Source: Flavobacterium sp. (GTDB lineage Bacteria; Bacteroidota; Bacteroidia; Flavobacteriales; Flavobacteriaceae). From it: 64,000 bases of DNA. Shown one piece after another: positions 1 to 8,749 of the stretch. A program made the position numbers and the translations under genes. The notes beneath the pieces were generated by a model that saw nothing but the letters and a program-made list of their open reading frames with translations, ran no database searches and was not told the DNA's origin. Location of the stretch: the NCBI RefSeq assembly GCF_027490375.1, contig NZ_JAIXYH010000076.1:1-64000 (forward strand). Reading direction: 5' to 3'. Numbering within the stretch: the stretch's first letter is position 1; each line of letters begins with the position of its first letter.

Positions 1-259
1 TGTCGCCTCCTCAACCCACTATTCGCCGGAGCCTGAGCCTGCCCGAGGCAACATTGTGTCCATTGAGAAAAAACATTGCGAAACATTGTGCTCCAACATT
101 AAGCTCCTAACGCCCAAACTCCTCAACCTAATTCCAAACACGCATTTCTTTTCACGGCATCCGAAAAAGCGCCGGCAAGCTCCAACCGGAAATCATTTTC
201 CCAAAAAAGCAAAACGCATGCGTACAAAACTATTCCCCTAAAACTCGTATTTTTACACT
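1..259. other. Upstream region with no supportable gene
   Basis: This stretch precedes the epimerase gene. A short open frame at 56-241 (61 codons) resembles no family I know, is rich in Lys, Pro and Asn, and has no promoter-like element, so I do not call it. No RNA gene or repeat is evident. A near match to the -7 element, TATTTTTA at 249-256, lies only a few bases before the ATG at 260. Confidence 0.4.
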
Positions 260-1261
260 ATGAAAATTGTCGTTGGCGGAACGGGTTTTGTAGGAACGCA
301 TTTGCTGTTAGCACTCACTGCTACGCACAACCGGGTTTTGGCAACCTATCGAAACCAGGATAAAAAAGCACGCACCAAAGCACTTTTTGATTACGAAAAT
401 CGGAGTGCTGATTTCGATAAAATCGATTGGCGTTACGCCGATATTACCGATGTTCCGAGTTTAGAATTGGCATTAACAGGCGTTTCCACCCTTTACAACT
501 GTTCCGGATTTGTGAGTTTTGAGCCAAAAGACTATCAAAAGTTGCTGAAAATCAATATTGAAGGAACGGCCAACTTGGTAAACTGTGCCTTGCATTTGGG
601 TATCGAAACATTTATTCATGTGAGCAGTATCGCCGCGCTTGGTGCCATGCCACTGCCCGAATTACCCATTAACGAAGAAGCTGAATGGAATCGAGAGTTA
701 AAAAATAGCGATTACGCCATTTCAAAATACGGTGCCGAAATCGAAGTTTGGCGCGGCGAACAAGAAGGTTTGCGCGTATTAATCGTAAATCCCGGTGTTA
801 TCTTAGGAATTGGTTTCGGAACAAATTCCGGCCGTTTACTAACAAAATTTGCTACGAAAAACACCTACGGATTTCCTCCTGGAACCACCGCTTTTGTGTC
901 GGTTACCGATGTGGTTGCTGCCGTACTAGAACTCGAAGCAAAACAACTGTACGGAAAACGATTTATCCTGAGCGCCGGAAACTATAGTGTGTTCGAAATC
1001 GGCAATAAAATCCGAGCAGCAGCAAAATTGGCTACAGTCAACAAACAGCTTTCTGCCGGCATGCTCTGGACCGCTTCGGTACTCGAATACCTACCTGCTT
1101 TGTTTGGTTTAAAACGCCGACGCTTGAGTTTTGCTATGGTACGTTCGGCCCTGAGCCTCGATCAGTACAGCAACGACAGTGTGCGAGAACAGCTCGACTT
1201 TACCTTCGAAAACATAGACACTACGGTGGCTACTATGACCGAATTTTACAGCAAAAATTAA
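260..1261 (+). CDS. NAD(P)-dependent epimerase/dehydratase family protein (extended SDR)
   Basis: A 333-residue Rossmann-fold protein of the extended short-chain dehydrogenase/reductase type. The N-terminal strand ends in the dinucleotide loop GGTGFVG (residues 6-12). A Ser-containing segment VSSIA (121-125) and the catalytic YxxxK pair (Tyr152, Lys156) are intact. The C-terminal third is a variable substrate-binding part, so the substrate cannot be read from sequence; nucleotide sugars, dihydroflavonol-like compounds and sterols are all possible in the family. It converges on the DUF4296 gene and overlaps its stop by 4 bases. It is not an obvious GalE and should not be used to complete the distant galactose pathway. 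The family is certain, the reaction is not. Confidence 0.85.
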   Translation: MKIVVGGTGFVGTHLLLALTATHNRVLATYRNQDKKARTKALFDYENRSADFDKIDWRYADITDVPSLELALTGVSTLYNCSGFVSFEPKDYQKLLKINIEGTANLVNCALHLGIETFIHVSSIAALGAMPLPELPINEEAEWNRELKNSDYAISKYGAEIEVWRGEQEGLRVLIVNPGVILGIGFGTNSGRLLTKFATKNTYGFPPGTTAFVSVTDVVAAVLELEAKQLYGKRFILSAGNYSVFEIGNKIRAAAKLATVNKQLSAGMLWTASVLEYLPALFGLKRRRLSFAMVRSALSLDQYSNDSVREQLDFTFENIDTTVATMTEFYSKN

Positions 1262-1626
1262 GATTTTGGTTTCGGAAGCGGCTTTTGGGGCACTTCTTTC
1301 AAGCTTTCTTTCTTTTCTTCCAGTTTAGCTTTTACTTCTTCAAAAATCTTCTTGTACTTTTTGATGTTTTGCGCGTAGTAATAATCGCTGTCTTCGAATT
1401 GCTTTTTTGTAACCTGGTGTTTTTTGAAAACCGATTCCGGCAATAAAATGTTTTCTTCCGCCAATTTTCCGGGCATGCTGTTATCAATGGCCTGATAAAC
1501 CTGCATATCGTAGTAAATTTCTACCATATCCTCTTCGTCGATGAGGTTTTCAGGTTCCGGAACAGAACTCGATTGGCATCCATACAGCCACGTACCCAGC
1601 AATAAAACAATAACGAGTTTTTTCAT
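1258..1626 (-). CDS. DUF4296 lipoprotein
   Basis: A 122-residue lipoprotein. The chosen start (ATG at 1626) gives MKKLVIVLLLGTWLYGC, a clean lipobox signal peptide, and lies one base after the TAA of the upstream dihydroorotase gene. An ATG four codons earlier would overlap that gene. The mature part is short, acidic at first (DEEDMVEIYYDMQ) and then Lys/Glu-rich and helical. This matches DUF4296, a Bacteroidota-specific family of unknown function. The gene is the last of a minus-strand run glycosyltransferase - dihydroorotase - DUF4296, an arrangement I recall as common in flavobacteria. A role at the outer or inner membrane is inferred only from the lipobox. Confidence 0.8.
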   Translation of the reverse strand: MKKLVIVLLLGTWLYGCQSSSVPEPENLIDEEDMVEIYYDMQVYQAIDNSMPGKLAEENILLPESVFKKHQVTKKQFEDSDYYYAQNIKKYKKIFEEVKAKLEEKKESLKEVPQKPLPKPKS

Positions 1627-1627
1627 A

Positions 1628-2968
1628 TTAGCGATCAAACAATAAGCGACTACCCAAACCGGCTTCTAAAATCTTGAAGTTTTTGTACACCAGATTTCCG
1701 TTCACAAAAGTATGCGTTATTCGCGATTTAAATGTTTGTCCTTCAAAAGGCGACCAACCGCAGCTGGCCAAAACGTTCTCGCGCTTCACGGTCCACGGTG
1801 AGCCGATATCCACCAAAGCTAAATCGGCCGCATAACCTTCGCGAATAAAACCGCGATTTCTGATTTTGAACAAAATAGCCGGATTATGCGCCATTTTTTC
1901 AACGATTTTTTCAATCGATATTTTTCCTTGATGGTAGGCTTCAAACATCGCTACCACGGCATGCTGTACGAGCGGTCCGCCGGAAGGTGCCGAGGTATAG
2001 AGTTGCGATTTTTCTTCTAATGTATGTGGCGCATGATCGGTGGCAATAACGTCGATGGTATCGTCGAGCAAAGCTTTCCACAGCGCATCGCGATCGGCAG
2101 CCGTTTTCACTGCCGGATTCCATTTAATGAAATTGCCTTTAGTGTCGTAATCTTCTTCCGAAAACCACAAATGATGAATACATACTTCAGCTGTAATTTT
2201 CTTTTCAGCCAAGGGAATTTTATTGGTGAAAAGTTCCATTTCTTTAGCTGTACTTAGGTGGAACACATGCAATCGTGCGCCCGTTTTTTGCGCTAGAGCC
2301 ACAGTTTTTGAAGAAGAGAGGTAACAGGCTTCTTCGCTGCGAATGAGGTGGTGGTATTTTACGGGAATATCGTCGCCGTACATTTCTTTGTACTGTGCGA
2401 GATTTCGTTTTATGGTTCCTTCGTCTTCGCAATGTGTGGCGATGAGTAAAGGAGTTGAAGAAAAGATACGTTCGAGAGCAAAGTCGTCATCAACGAGCAT
2501 ATTTCCTGTGGATGATCCGAGAAATAATTTGAGTCCGGCTACTTTTTCGGAGTCGGTTCGTAAAATTTCTTCGAGGTTGTTGTTGGTTCCGCCGAGCATA
2601 AACGAGTAGTTTGCAATCGACGTTTCGGCGGCACGAGCGTATTTTTGTTCGAGAATTTCGTGCGTAACGGCGTTGGGAACGGTGTTGGGTTGTTCGATAA
2701 ACGTAGTAATTCCGCCGGCAACTGCTGCGCGCGATTCGGTGAATAAATTGCCTTTGTGCGTTAATCCGGGTTCTCTAAAATGAACCTGATCGTCGATGGC
2801 ACCTGGGATGAGGTAGTTTCCTCCCGCATCGATAATTTTTGTGGCGGCGGTTTTTGCAGAGATGGACGTTCCGATTTCCGCGATTAAACCACCTTCGATA
2901 AGCAAATCGCCTTCCAGGATACGTCCTTCGTTTACGATTCTTGCATTCTTGATAAGTGTTGTGTTCAT
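1628..2968 (-). CDS. pyrC: Dihydroorotase (class I-like amidohydrolase)
   Basis: A 446-residue amidohydrolase, the length of class I dihydroorotases, which interconvert carbamoyl-aspartate and dihydroorotate in pyrimidine synthesis. Visible motifs are VHFREPG (62-68), the candidate carboxylated lysine Lys147 in GLKLFLGSS, metal-ligand His179 (HCEDEG), HVFHLST further on, and the catalytic Asp in ATDHAPH. The first His of the usual DxHxH metal motif is replaced: the sequence reads DDQVH with Gln61. I recall this substitution in other Bacteroidota dihydroorotases, so it may be lineage-typical, but catalysis by another amidohydrolase activity cannot be excluded. It ends one base before the DUF4296 start and is 3 bases downstream of the glycosyltransferase stop, so the three genes are probably cotranscribed. 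Confidence 0.85.
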   Translation of the reverse strand: MNTTLIKNARIVNEGRILEGDLLIEGGLIAEIGTSISAKTAATKIIDAGGNYLIPGAIDDQVHFREPGLTHKGNLFTESRAAVAGGITTFIEQPNTVPNAVTHEILEQKYARAAETSIANYSFMLGGTNNNLEEILRTDSEKVAGLKLFLGSSTGNMLVDDDFALERIFSSTPLLIATHCEDEGTIKRNLAQYKEMYGDDIPVKYHHLIRSEEACYLSSSKTVALAQKTGARLHVFHLSTAKEMELFTNKIPLAEKKITAEVCIHHLWFSEEDYDTKGNFIKWNPAVKTAADRDALWKALLDDTIDVIATDHAPHTLEEKSQLYTSAPSGGPLVQHAVVAMFEAYHQGKISIEKIVEKMAHNPAILFKIRNRGFIREGYAADLALVDIGSPWTVKRENVLASCGWSPFEGQTFKSRITHTFVNGNLVYKNFKILEAGLGSRLLFDR

Positions 2969-2971
2969 GGT

Positions 2972-3694
2972 TTACAAGCGGTTAAACAAGTGTCTGATTC
3001 TAAGTTTAATGACGCCAAATACGGCTTCTTTTATGATGGAACCACTCATTTTTGATACGCCGTTGGCGCGATCGGTGAAAATGATTGGTACTTCGGTTAT
3101 TTTAAAATTTTTGCAATACGCGCGGTATTTCATTTCGATTTGAAAGGCGTAGCCCACAAATTTGATGCGGTTGAAATCGATTTTCTCGAGCATCGCAGCT
3201 TTGTAACACATAAAGCCCGCGGTGGCGTCTCTGATGGTCATGCCGGTGATGAAACGCACATACATTGAGGCAAAGTAGCTCAGCAATACCCGACTCAACG
3301 GCCAGTTTACGACATTTACGCCGGTGATGTAACGCGAGCCAATTACCACGTCTGAACCTTCGCGTGCTGCTTTATAAAGATACTGCAGATCGTTCGGATT
3401 ATGCGAAAAATCGGCATCCATTTCAAAAATGTACTCGTATTTATGTTGCAGCGCCCATTTAAAACCGTGTACATAGGCTGTGCCGAGTCCGGCTTTTCCC
3501 TGTCGGGATTCTAAAAATAAGTTGTCTGGATATTCTTGTTGCAGCGCACAAACAGCGTTGGCGGTTCCGTCGGGCGAATTATCATCGACAATGAGTACGT
3601 GAAAGGATTCAGGTAGGTTTAAAACAGCCCGAATAATCGGATGGATGTTTTCGATTTCGTTGTATGTCGGTATAATTACGAGAGCCGCCGGCAT
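2972..3694 (-). CDS. Polyprenol-phosphate mannosyltransferase-like GT2 (Dpm1-like)
   Basis: A 240-residue GT-A glycosyltransferase of family 2, close in length to soluble dolichol-phosphate mannose synthases. It has IIPTYNE at the N-terminus, DDNSPDGT, and a DxD-type metal motif in EMDADFSHNP. No C-terminal membrane domain is present, so it would act at the cytoplasmic face on a polyprenyl phosphate, with GDP-mannose or a similar donor. I start at the ATG at 3694, which directly begins the first beta strand (MPAALVIIPTYNE). A frame extension to 3814 would run into the divergent DUF4271 gene. It is probably first in the operon with dihydroorotase and DUF4296. Confidence 0.82.
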   Translation of the reverse strand: MPAALVIIPTYNEIENIHPIIRAVLNLPESFHVLIVDDNSPDGTANAVCALQQEYPDNLFLESRQGKAGLGTAYVHGFKWALQHKYEYIFEMDADFSHNPNDLQYLYKAAREGSDVVIGSRYITGVNVVNWPLSRVLLSYFASMYVRFITGMTIRDATAGFMCYKAAMLEKIDFNRIKFVGYAFQIEMKYRAYCKNFKITEVPIIFTDRANGVSKMSGSIIKEAVFGVIKLRIRHLFNRL

Positions 3695-3790
3695 TTGATT
3701 CAAGTTACGGGGCAAAAATAAACGATTTGTTCGGGCATAATCATAATAATTTGATAATAAAAGAAGCTTTAAATGATGTACTTTTGCGGC

Positions 3791-4459
3791 ATGATAGCGG
3801 CTGTAGTATTTCAAGAGCGCATTTTAGCTGCAAAAGACTGGGTTACCTTAGTCTTTTTGTTGTGCTTGATTTTAATTACAGTAGTAAAAACCAACTTTTC
3901 GGGTCGATTTTCCGACTTTTTAAAGCTGTTGGTAAACGACAAATACCTAAAAATTTACCGAGATCCGTCGAACTTGATGAACTGGTTTACGATAGCCTTG
4001 TTTGTGGTTCAGTTGTTATCGATCAGTTATTTTATACAACTTTGTTTAAGCTATTTTGGTTTGGCTTCGCGCTACGATTACGTGATGTTTATTCGGTTGT
4101 TTACGTTATTGAGTGTGTTTGTTTTGGGCAAGTTCCTTACGGAGAAAATCATAGGTGCCGCATTTAATATTGATGAAATTGTAGACGGCTTTAACTTGCA
4201 AAAAGTGAGTTACCGAACCTATCTCGGATTGTTATTGCTTCCGGTAAACATCGTTTTGTTCTACTTTGATAATTTCACAAATACAGTCATTTACATTGTT
4301 TTGGGCTTGTTTATCGCAATAAACGTGCTTACGTACTTCAATTCTTTGAAGATTTATCAAAACGTATTGAGCCGAAAAGTGTTTTATTTTATTTTGTATC
4401 TTTGCGCTCTTGAAATAGCGCCCTATTTTTTTATTTATTCTTGGTTTATAAGAAGTTAA
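3791..4459 (+). CDS. DUF4271 integral membrane protein
   Basis: A hydrophobic protein of about 222 residues with five or six predicted membrane spans. It matches DUF4271, a Bacteroidota family of unknown function. It sits 19 bases before hemD, the order I recall in many flavobacteria, so a link to haem or membrane assembly is possible but unproven. The start is uncertain: ATGs at 3773 and 3776 are in frame, but a good -7 element TACTTTTG lies at 3779-3786, inside the longer reading. That favours the ATG at 3791 (MIAAVVFQERIL) with a very short or absent leader. The stop is not in doubt. Confidence 0.75.
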   Translation: MIAAVVFQERILAAKDWVTLVFLLCLILITVVKTNFSGRFSDFLKLLVNDKYLKIYRDPSNLMNWFTIALFVVQLLSISYFIQLCLSYFGLASRYDYVMFIRLFTLLSVFVLGKFLTEKIIGAAFNIDEIVDGFNLQKVSYRTYLGLLLLPVNIVLFYFDNFTNTVIYIVLGLFIAINVLTYFNSLKIYQNVLSRKVFYFILYLCALEIAPYFFIYSWFIRS

Positions 4460-4478
4460 AATTTACAAATTTTCTAGT

Positions 4479-5228
4479 ATGAAAGTGAAGACAATTTTGG
4501 TCTCTCAGCCTGAGCCTAAGGTAGAAAATTCCCCTTATTTTGAGCTTCAGCAAAAGTTAAAAGTAAAGATTGACTTCAGGCCTTTTATTCATGTTGAAGG
4601 TGTTAGTGCAAAGGATGTTCGTTTGCAGAAAATTGACCTCAACAATTACACAGCAATCATTTTGACGAGTAAGAATTCGGTAGATCACTTTTTCCGTGTT
4701 GCCGAAGAAATGCGATATAAAATCCCAGAAACGCTCAAGTATTTCTGCCAGTCGGAAGCCATTGCGTATTACTTACAGAAGTACGTGGTGTACCGCAAGC
4801 GCAAAATTTATGTGGGTCAGAAGGATTTTGTGGACATGTCGCCGTTAATTAAAAAATACAAAGACGAAAAATTCTTGTTACCTGCATCAGATCAATTAAA
4901 TGCCGATGCTCCGCAGGTTTTAAACAGTTTGAAAGTAGATTGGACACAAGCCACGTTCTACAAAACAGTAATGAGCGATTTGTCGGATTTGGCCGATGTA
5001 TACTACGATGTACTGGCGTTTTTTAGTCCGACGGGAATTAAATCATTGTTTAAGAACTTCCCGGATTTCGAACAAAACAACACGCGCATTGCAGTTTTCG
5101 GATCGACTACCCAAAAAGAAGCCTTGGATCACGGTTTGCGTGTCGACATTATGGCGCCATCGCCGGAAGCTCCTTCGATGACGATGGCTTTGGAAAAGTA
5201 CATTACCAAGGTTAACAAAGAGAAGTAA
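4479..5228 (+). CDS. hemD: Uroporphyrinogen-III synthase
   Basis: A 249-residue protein with the two-lobed architecture of HemD, which cyclises hydroxymethylbilane to uroporphyrinogen III in haem biosynthesis. Supporting segments are the N-terminal VSQPEPK, the AIILTSKNSVDHFF stretch that resembles the family's TSxNAV segment, the inter-lobe region around YCQSEAIAYYLQ, and FFSPTGIKSLF followed by IAVFGSTTQKEA in the second lobe. HemD is poorly conserved, so the call also rests on length and on the neighbouring DUF4271 gene. A strong intrinsic terminator begins 7 bases after the stop. Confidence 0.82.
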   Translation: MKVKTILVSQPEPKVENSPYFELQQKLKVKIDFRPFIHVEGVSAKDVRLQKIDLNNYTAIILTSKNSVDHFFRVAEEMRYKIPETLKYFCQSEAIAYYLQKYVVYRKRKIYVGQKDFVDMSPLIKKYKDEKFLLPASDQLNADAPQVLNSLKVDWTQATFYKTVMSDLSDLADVYYDVLAFFSPTGIKSLFKNFPDFEQNNTRIAVFGSTTQKEALDHGLRVDIMAPSPEAPSMTMALEKYITKVNKEK

Positions 5229-5235
5229 TACCACG

Positions 5236-5259
5236 CCCGGCCAATCGCCGGGTTTTTTT
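5236..5259 (+). terminator. Intrinsic terminator of the DUF4271-hemD unit
   Basis: CCCGGC (5236-5241) pairs perfectly with GCCGGG (5247-5252) over a 5-base loop and is followed by seven T residues. It begins 7 bases after the hemD stop codon on the same strand. Confidence 0.85.
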
Positions 5260-5692
5260 ATGCTCGGGAACGAACGCCGGTAACGTTTTTCGCGTTAGGT
5301 GGCGGCGCGAAAATAAAAACGCCAAAGCGCTATTGAGGCTTGGCGTGTTGTTTTGCTTACACCAATTTTTTTCGAAATGATTTATGGGCTTTGCTTTTAA
5401 ACGGCGACCAGCGGAAGCCCGTTTACTGCCTAGCCGAAAAGCGATTTGGCGTTTTTATTGCAGCAAGCAACCGGCGGCGGCTTCTCGCATATTTCCACTG
5501 AATGAGCCGCCGAAACGCCCAAATTAAAAAAGTAGGCGTTAGAATTAGATTCGATGAATATTAGTGAAATTCTTAAGCACTAAATTTTATTAAATAATTG
5601 ATTTACAAATATATTACGCGAGGTAATATTGCAATATTACAAATGGAAAAACACAAAGCCGAATCTACGTATTTGCAAGCAATTTAAAGCGC
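5260..5692. repeat. Intergenic repeat region: AGTGGAAAT-loop hairpin A and palindrome copy 1
   Basis: No gene is visible in this region between hemD and the minus-strand polymerase gene. On the minus strand a hairpin with perfect 7-base arms (5475-5481 and 5506-5512, CGGCGGC/GCCGCCG) carries the loop core AGTGGAAAT (plus-strand 5491-5499). At 5623-5640 lies the perfect palindrome GTAATATTGCAATATTAC, preceded by CGAGG. The same palindrome recurs at 24183-24200 and, with one change, at 32508-32525. The rest contains GC-rich patches (GGCGGCGCG, ACGCCAAAGCGC) that look like decayed repeats. The hairpin lies 3' of the dnaE2-like gene and on its strand. Confidence 0.6.
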
Positions 5693-8600
5693 CTAAACCT
5701 TCATCCGTTGTCTCGGTAAATTTATTTCGTGTTCCTGCGGATAGGGTTTTCGGTGCGTGAGGCTCACGTCTTCGCGCATGTTTTGCTGCGTTGTGTACGC
5801 TCGGGAATTGCTTGCCGAAAATCGCGGATCGGGAATAAACGGCATCTTGGCCATTTTTTGAACGGTGATGGTGGGAAAGTGGTAATCGACTTCCACAAAG
5901 CCCAGCAACAAATAGCAGCCGCCGCCTTGAAACGGATATTTTTGTAGGCAATCGGCAAAATGTGCCGTATCGAAAAAAGTACCTTCCACATCGATCCAAG
6001 TTCCGAAATACATCGACCCCAATTTGGTAGGAACGTGTTTTCGAGAAACCAGATACGCCAACATGCGCACCGTTTTTTTGTGGTAGGCGTTCAGATCGCG
6101 CGCCAGCACATCGCCTCTGTACTTGGTTTTCAGTAAGTCAAACGGACTACAAGACACCGGAAAGTTGAGCAGTTCGATCTCGTCGAAGGCGTCTTCAAAA
6201 ACACTGCGCGGCAAGTCCGGAAGTTTAAAAGGCTTGATGGGCTCGGCAAGTAGTTTCCAGTTGCGGTCTTCGGGTTTAAAGTTCACTAAAATCATGCGGG
6301 CGCGGATAAGCAACTCGTTTTTGGAAAGTTTGGTGAAGCGAAACGCCCCAATAAATATGAGAATTTGTAGATTTTCGATGCCGATGGGAATGCGTTCGAT
6401 AAAATTTTCGAGCGATTGAAACGCACCAAACTGCGTGCGATTTTCAACGATATCGGCCGCTACTTTAGCGTGTAAACCTTCCAAATGCATAAAACCCAAG
6501 TACACCACTTTTCCGTAAACAGTGGTTTGAATTTCGCTGTTGTTTACGCACGGATTTTCGATTTGCGCTCCTGCCATTCGGGCTTCGTGCACATAGACCT
6601 CGGTGCGGTAAAAGCCGCCCTGGTTGTTAATTACGGCCACCATAAACTCGATCGGAAAGTAGGCTTTAAGGTACAAACTTTGGTAACTTTCGACCGCATA
6701 CGAAGCCGAGTGTGCCTTGCAAAACGAGTAGCCTGCGAAAGATTCGATTTGTCGGTAAATTTCTTTGCTCAACTCCAACGGATGACCTTGTTTAGCACAG
6801 CATTCAAAAAAATGGTCTTTTACTTTTTGCAATGCTGCCTTCGAACGTCCTTTTCCGCTCATGGCTCGGCGTAGCACATCGCCGTCGGTAGCGGGTAAAC
6901 CGCCGTAGTGTAAGGCAATTTTGATCACGTCTTCTTGGTACACCATAATTCCGTAGGTCTCGCCGAGCTGCTGTTCGAAAACCGGATGAAAATACTCGAA
7001 CTTGTCTGGGAAATTGTGTCGGAAAATATACTCTTTCATCATACCCGATTGGGCGACACCCGGACGAATAATCGACGAGGCTGCAACGAGCGTTTTGTAG
7101 TTGTCGCACTTGAGTCGGCGCAACAAGCCACGCATAGCTGGACTTTCGATGTAAAAGCAACCGATAGTCTGCCCGCGACTCAAAAATTCGTTGGCTTTTG
7201 CTTCGTTTTTCGACAAGCGTGTGTCTCGAATGTCCACGGTAATGCCTTGATTTTTAGCAATTAATTTTACTGAATCGTCTATGTGCCCGATGCCGCGCTG
7301 ACTCAAAATATCGAATTTATCGAAACCCACATCTTCGGCGATATGCATGTCGAACTGTACAATTGGAAAACCTTTGGGAGGCAGTTCCAAAATGCTGTAG
7401 TTGGTGATGGGTTCTTCGGAAATCAAAATACCGCAGGCGTGCATGCTGCGTTGGTTGGGGTATTTTTCGAGTAAGGTTCCGAATTCGTGCACCAGTTGAA
7501 CTACTTGATTTTTATCGTGCACTGTAAGCGGATGCGTAGCCAGGAAATCGAGTTCTTCTTTGGGGAGTCCGTACACTTTTCCCACTTCTCGGATAATCGA
7601 ACGGTATTTGAATTCGACATTGGTTCCGCAAAATGCCACATGATTGGGGCCGTATTTTTCGAAGATGTATTCGAGAATCGTATCGCGTTCTTTCCAAGAC
7701 CAATCGATGTCGAAGTCGGGCGGTGTTTTCCGATTCAAATTCAGGAAACGTTCGAAGTACAAATCGAGTTCAATGGGACAAATATCTGTAATTCCGAGAC
7801 AGTAACTCACGATACTGTTGGCTCCGCTGCCGCGACCAATGTGCAAAAAACCCCGACTGTTGCTGAATTGTACGATGTCCCACGTAATGAGAAAATAGCC
7901 GTTGAAGTTCAGCTCGTCGATTACTTTGAGTTCTTTTTCGACTCGGGCTTGTGCCGCTTCATGCTTGGCGCCGTAGCGTTTTTCCAGACCTTCGTAGGCG
8001 AGCTTTCGAAGCAGTTTCGCATCACTTGCTTTGCTTCCGGTGAAGTTTTGCTTGTTTTTAGGTGTTCTGAATTCGAAGTCGAACCTGCAAGCTTGTAGTA
8101 TTTTATATGTGTTTGCAACGAGTTCGGGATAATCGGCGAAATAGCGTTCTAAACGTGCCGGTTGTACGAGTTGTTCGGAAAAATGTGCATGATCGTTTGG
8201 TTGTAGTTTGGAACGCAAGGTGTTTAAGTCGATGGCTCGAAGAATGCAATGCAGTTCGTATTCTGTTTTATTTCGGAACGTTACGGGTTGCAAGACCACG
8301 GCTCGAGCGCTGAGAAAGGCACGATCGTATTTGTAACACTGTGAAATTTGCGAAGGTTTGAAACCTAGAAATTCGAAATCGCGTAGGGTATCGGGTTGGT
8401 TTTCGAGCGGATAAATCACAAAAACGTTTTTGAAATCGGGCGCTAGATCGGGAATTTCGATATTGTTGAGATTGCAATGCGTTACAAACCGATTGATTTC
8501 GGTAAGTCCGTTAGTATTTTGTGCCAGCGCAATGAATTTAAGTTGGTGATTGGCACGACACTCGACACCAACTACCGCGTGGATTCCGGCTTGATCGCAG

Positions 8601-8749
8601 GCTTTTTTGAAGTCGTAAATACCTGTAATGGTGTTGATGTCGGTTAGTGCTAAAGCCTTAACGCCTTGTTTTACGGCAAGGTTTACCAATTCTTCCAGCG
8701 GAATGGTTCCGTAGCGAAGGCTGTAAAACGAGTGGCAGTTGAGGTACAT
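5693..8749 (-). CDS. dnaE2: DnaE-type DNA polymerase alpha subunit of a mutagenesis cassette (DnaE2/ImuC-like)
   Basis: A 1018-residue C-family DNA polymerase. It has an N-terminal PHP domain (about 1-210), a palm with the catalytic aspartates in FDIDWSWKERD, a finger/thumb region with SMHACGILIS and YGIMVYQEDV, and a C-terminal OB-like region. It is much shorter than the replicative DnaE in this window and has no fused exonuclease. In the PHP domain the usual HxH is replaced by Asn-Cys-His (residues 4-6), so the metal site looks degraded, which suits an error-prone enzyme. Its ATG shares one base with the TAA of dinB (TAATG), so translation is probably coupled. With DinB and the divergent S24 repressor it forms a likely damage-inducible translesion synthesis module. 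DnaE2/ImuC subtype is inferred from context, length and PHP decay. Confidence 0.8.
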   Translation of the reverse strand: MYLNCHSFYSLRYGTIPLEELVNLAVKQGVKALALTDINTITGIYDFKKACDQAGIHAVVGVECRANHQLKFIALAQNTNGLTEINRFVTHCNLNNIEIPDLAPDFKNVFVIYPLENQPDTLRDFEFLGFKPSQISQCYKYDRAFLSARAVVLQPVTFRNKTEYELHCILRAIDLNTLRSKLQPNDHAHFSEQLVQPARLERYFADYPELVANTYKILQACRFDFEFRTPKNKQNFTGSKASDAKLLRKLAYEGLEKRYGAKHEAAQARVEKELKVIDELNFNGYFLITWDIVQFSNSRGFLHIGRGSGANSIVSYCLGITDICPIELDLYFERFLNLNRKTPPDFDIDWSWKERDTILEYIFEKYGPNHVAFCGTNVEFKYRSIIREVGKVYGLPKEELDFLATHPLTVHDKNQVVQLVHEFGTLLEKYPNQRSMHACGILISEEPITNYSILELPPKGFPIVQFDMHIAEDVGFDKFDILSQRGIGHIDDSVKLIAKNQGITVDIRDTRLSKNEAKANEFLSRGQTIGCFYIESPAMRGLLRRLKCDNYKTLVAASSIIRPGVAQSGMMKEYIFRHNFPDKFEYFHPVFEQQLGETYGIMVYQEDVIKIALHYGGLPATDGDVLRRAMSGKGRSKAALQKVKDHFFECCAKQGHPLELSKEIYRQIESFAGYSFCKAHSASYAVESYQSLYLKAYFPIEFMVAVINNQGGFYRTEVYVHEARMAGAQIENPCVNNSEIQTTVYGKVVYLGFMHLEGLHAKVAADIVENRTQFGAFQSLENFIERIPIGIENLQILIFIGAFRFTKLSKNELLIRARMILVNFKPEDRNWKLLAEPIKPFKLPDLPRSVFEDAFDEIELLNFPVSCSPFDLLKTKYRGDVLARDLNAYHKKTVRMLAYLVSRKHVPTKLGSMYFGTWIDVEGTFFDTAHFADCLQKYPFQGGGCYLLLGFVEVDYHFPTITVQKMAKMPFIPDPRFSASNSRAYTTQQNMREDVSLTHRKPYPQEHEINLPRQRMKV

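Noticed and set aside
56-241. 61-codon open frame upstream of the epimerase gene
   Set aside because: No family resemblance, low-complexity composition and no promoter-like element.
260-1261. Epimerase as the missing GalE of the galactose pathway
   Set aside because: It lies 48 kb away and its C-terminal part does not show GalE features; the family is too broad for that assignment.
7487-8098. 203-codon frame antisense to the dnaE2-like gene
   Set aside because: Phe/His/Val-rich translation with no motif; a shadow of the polymerase reading frame.
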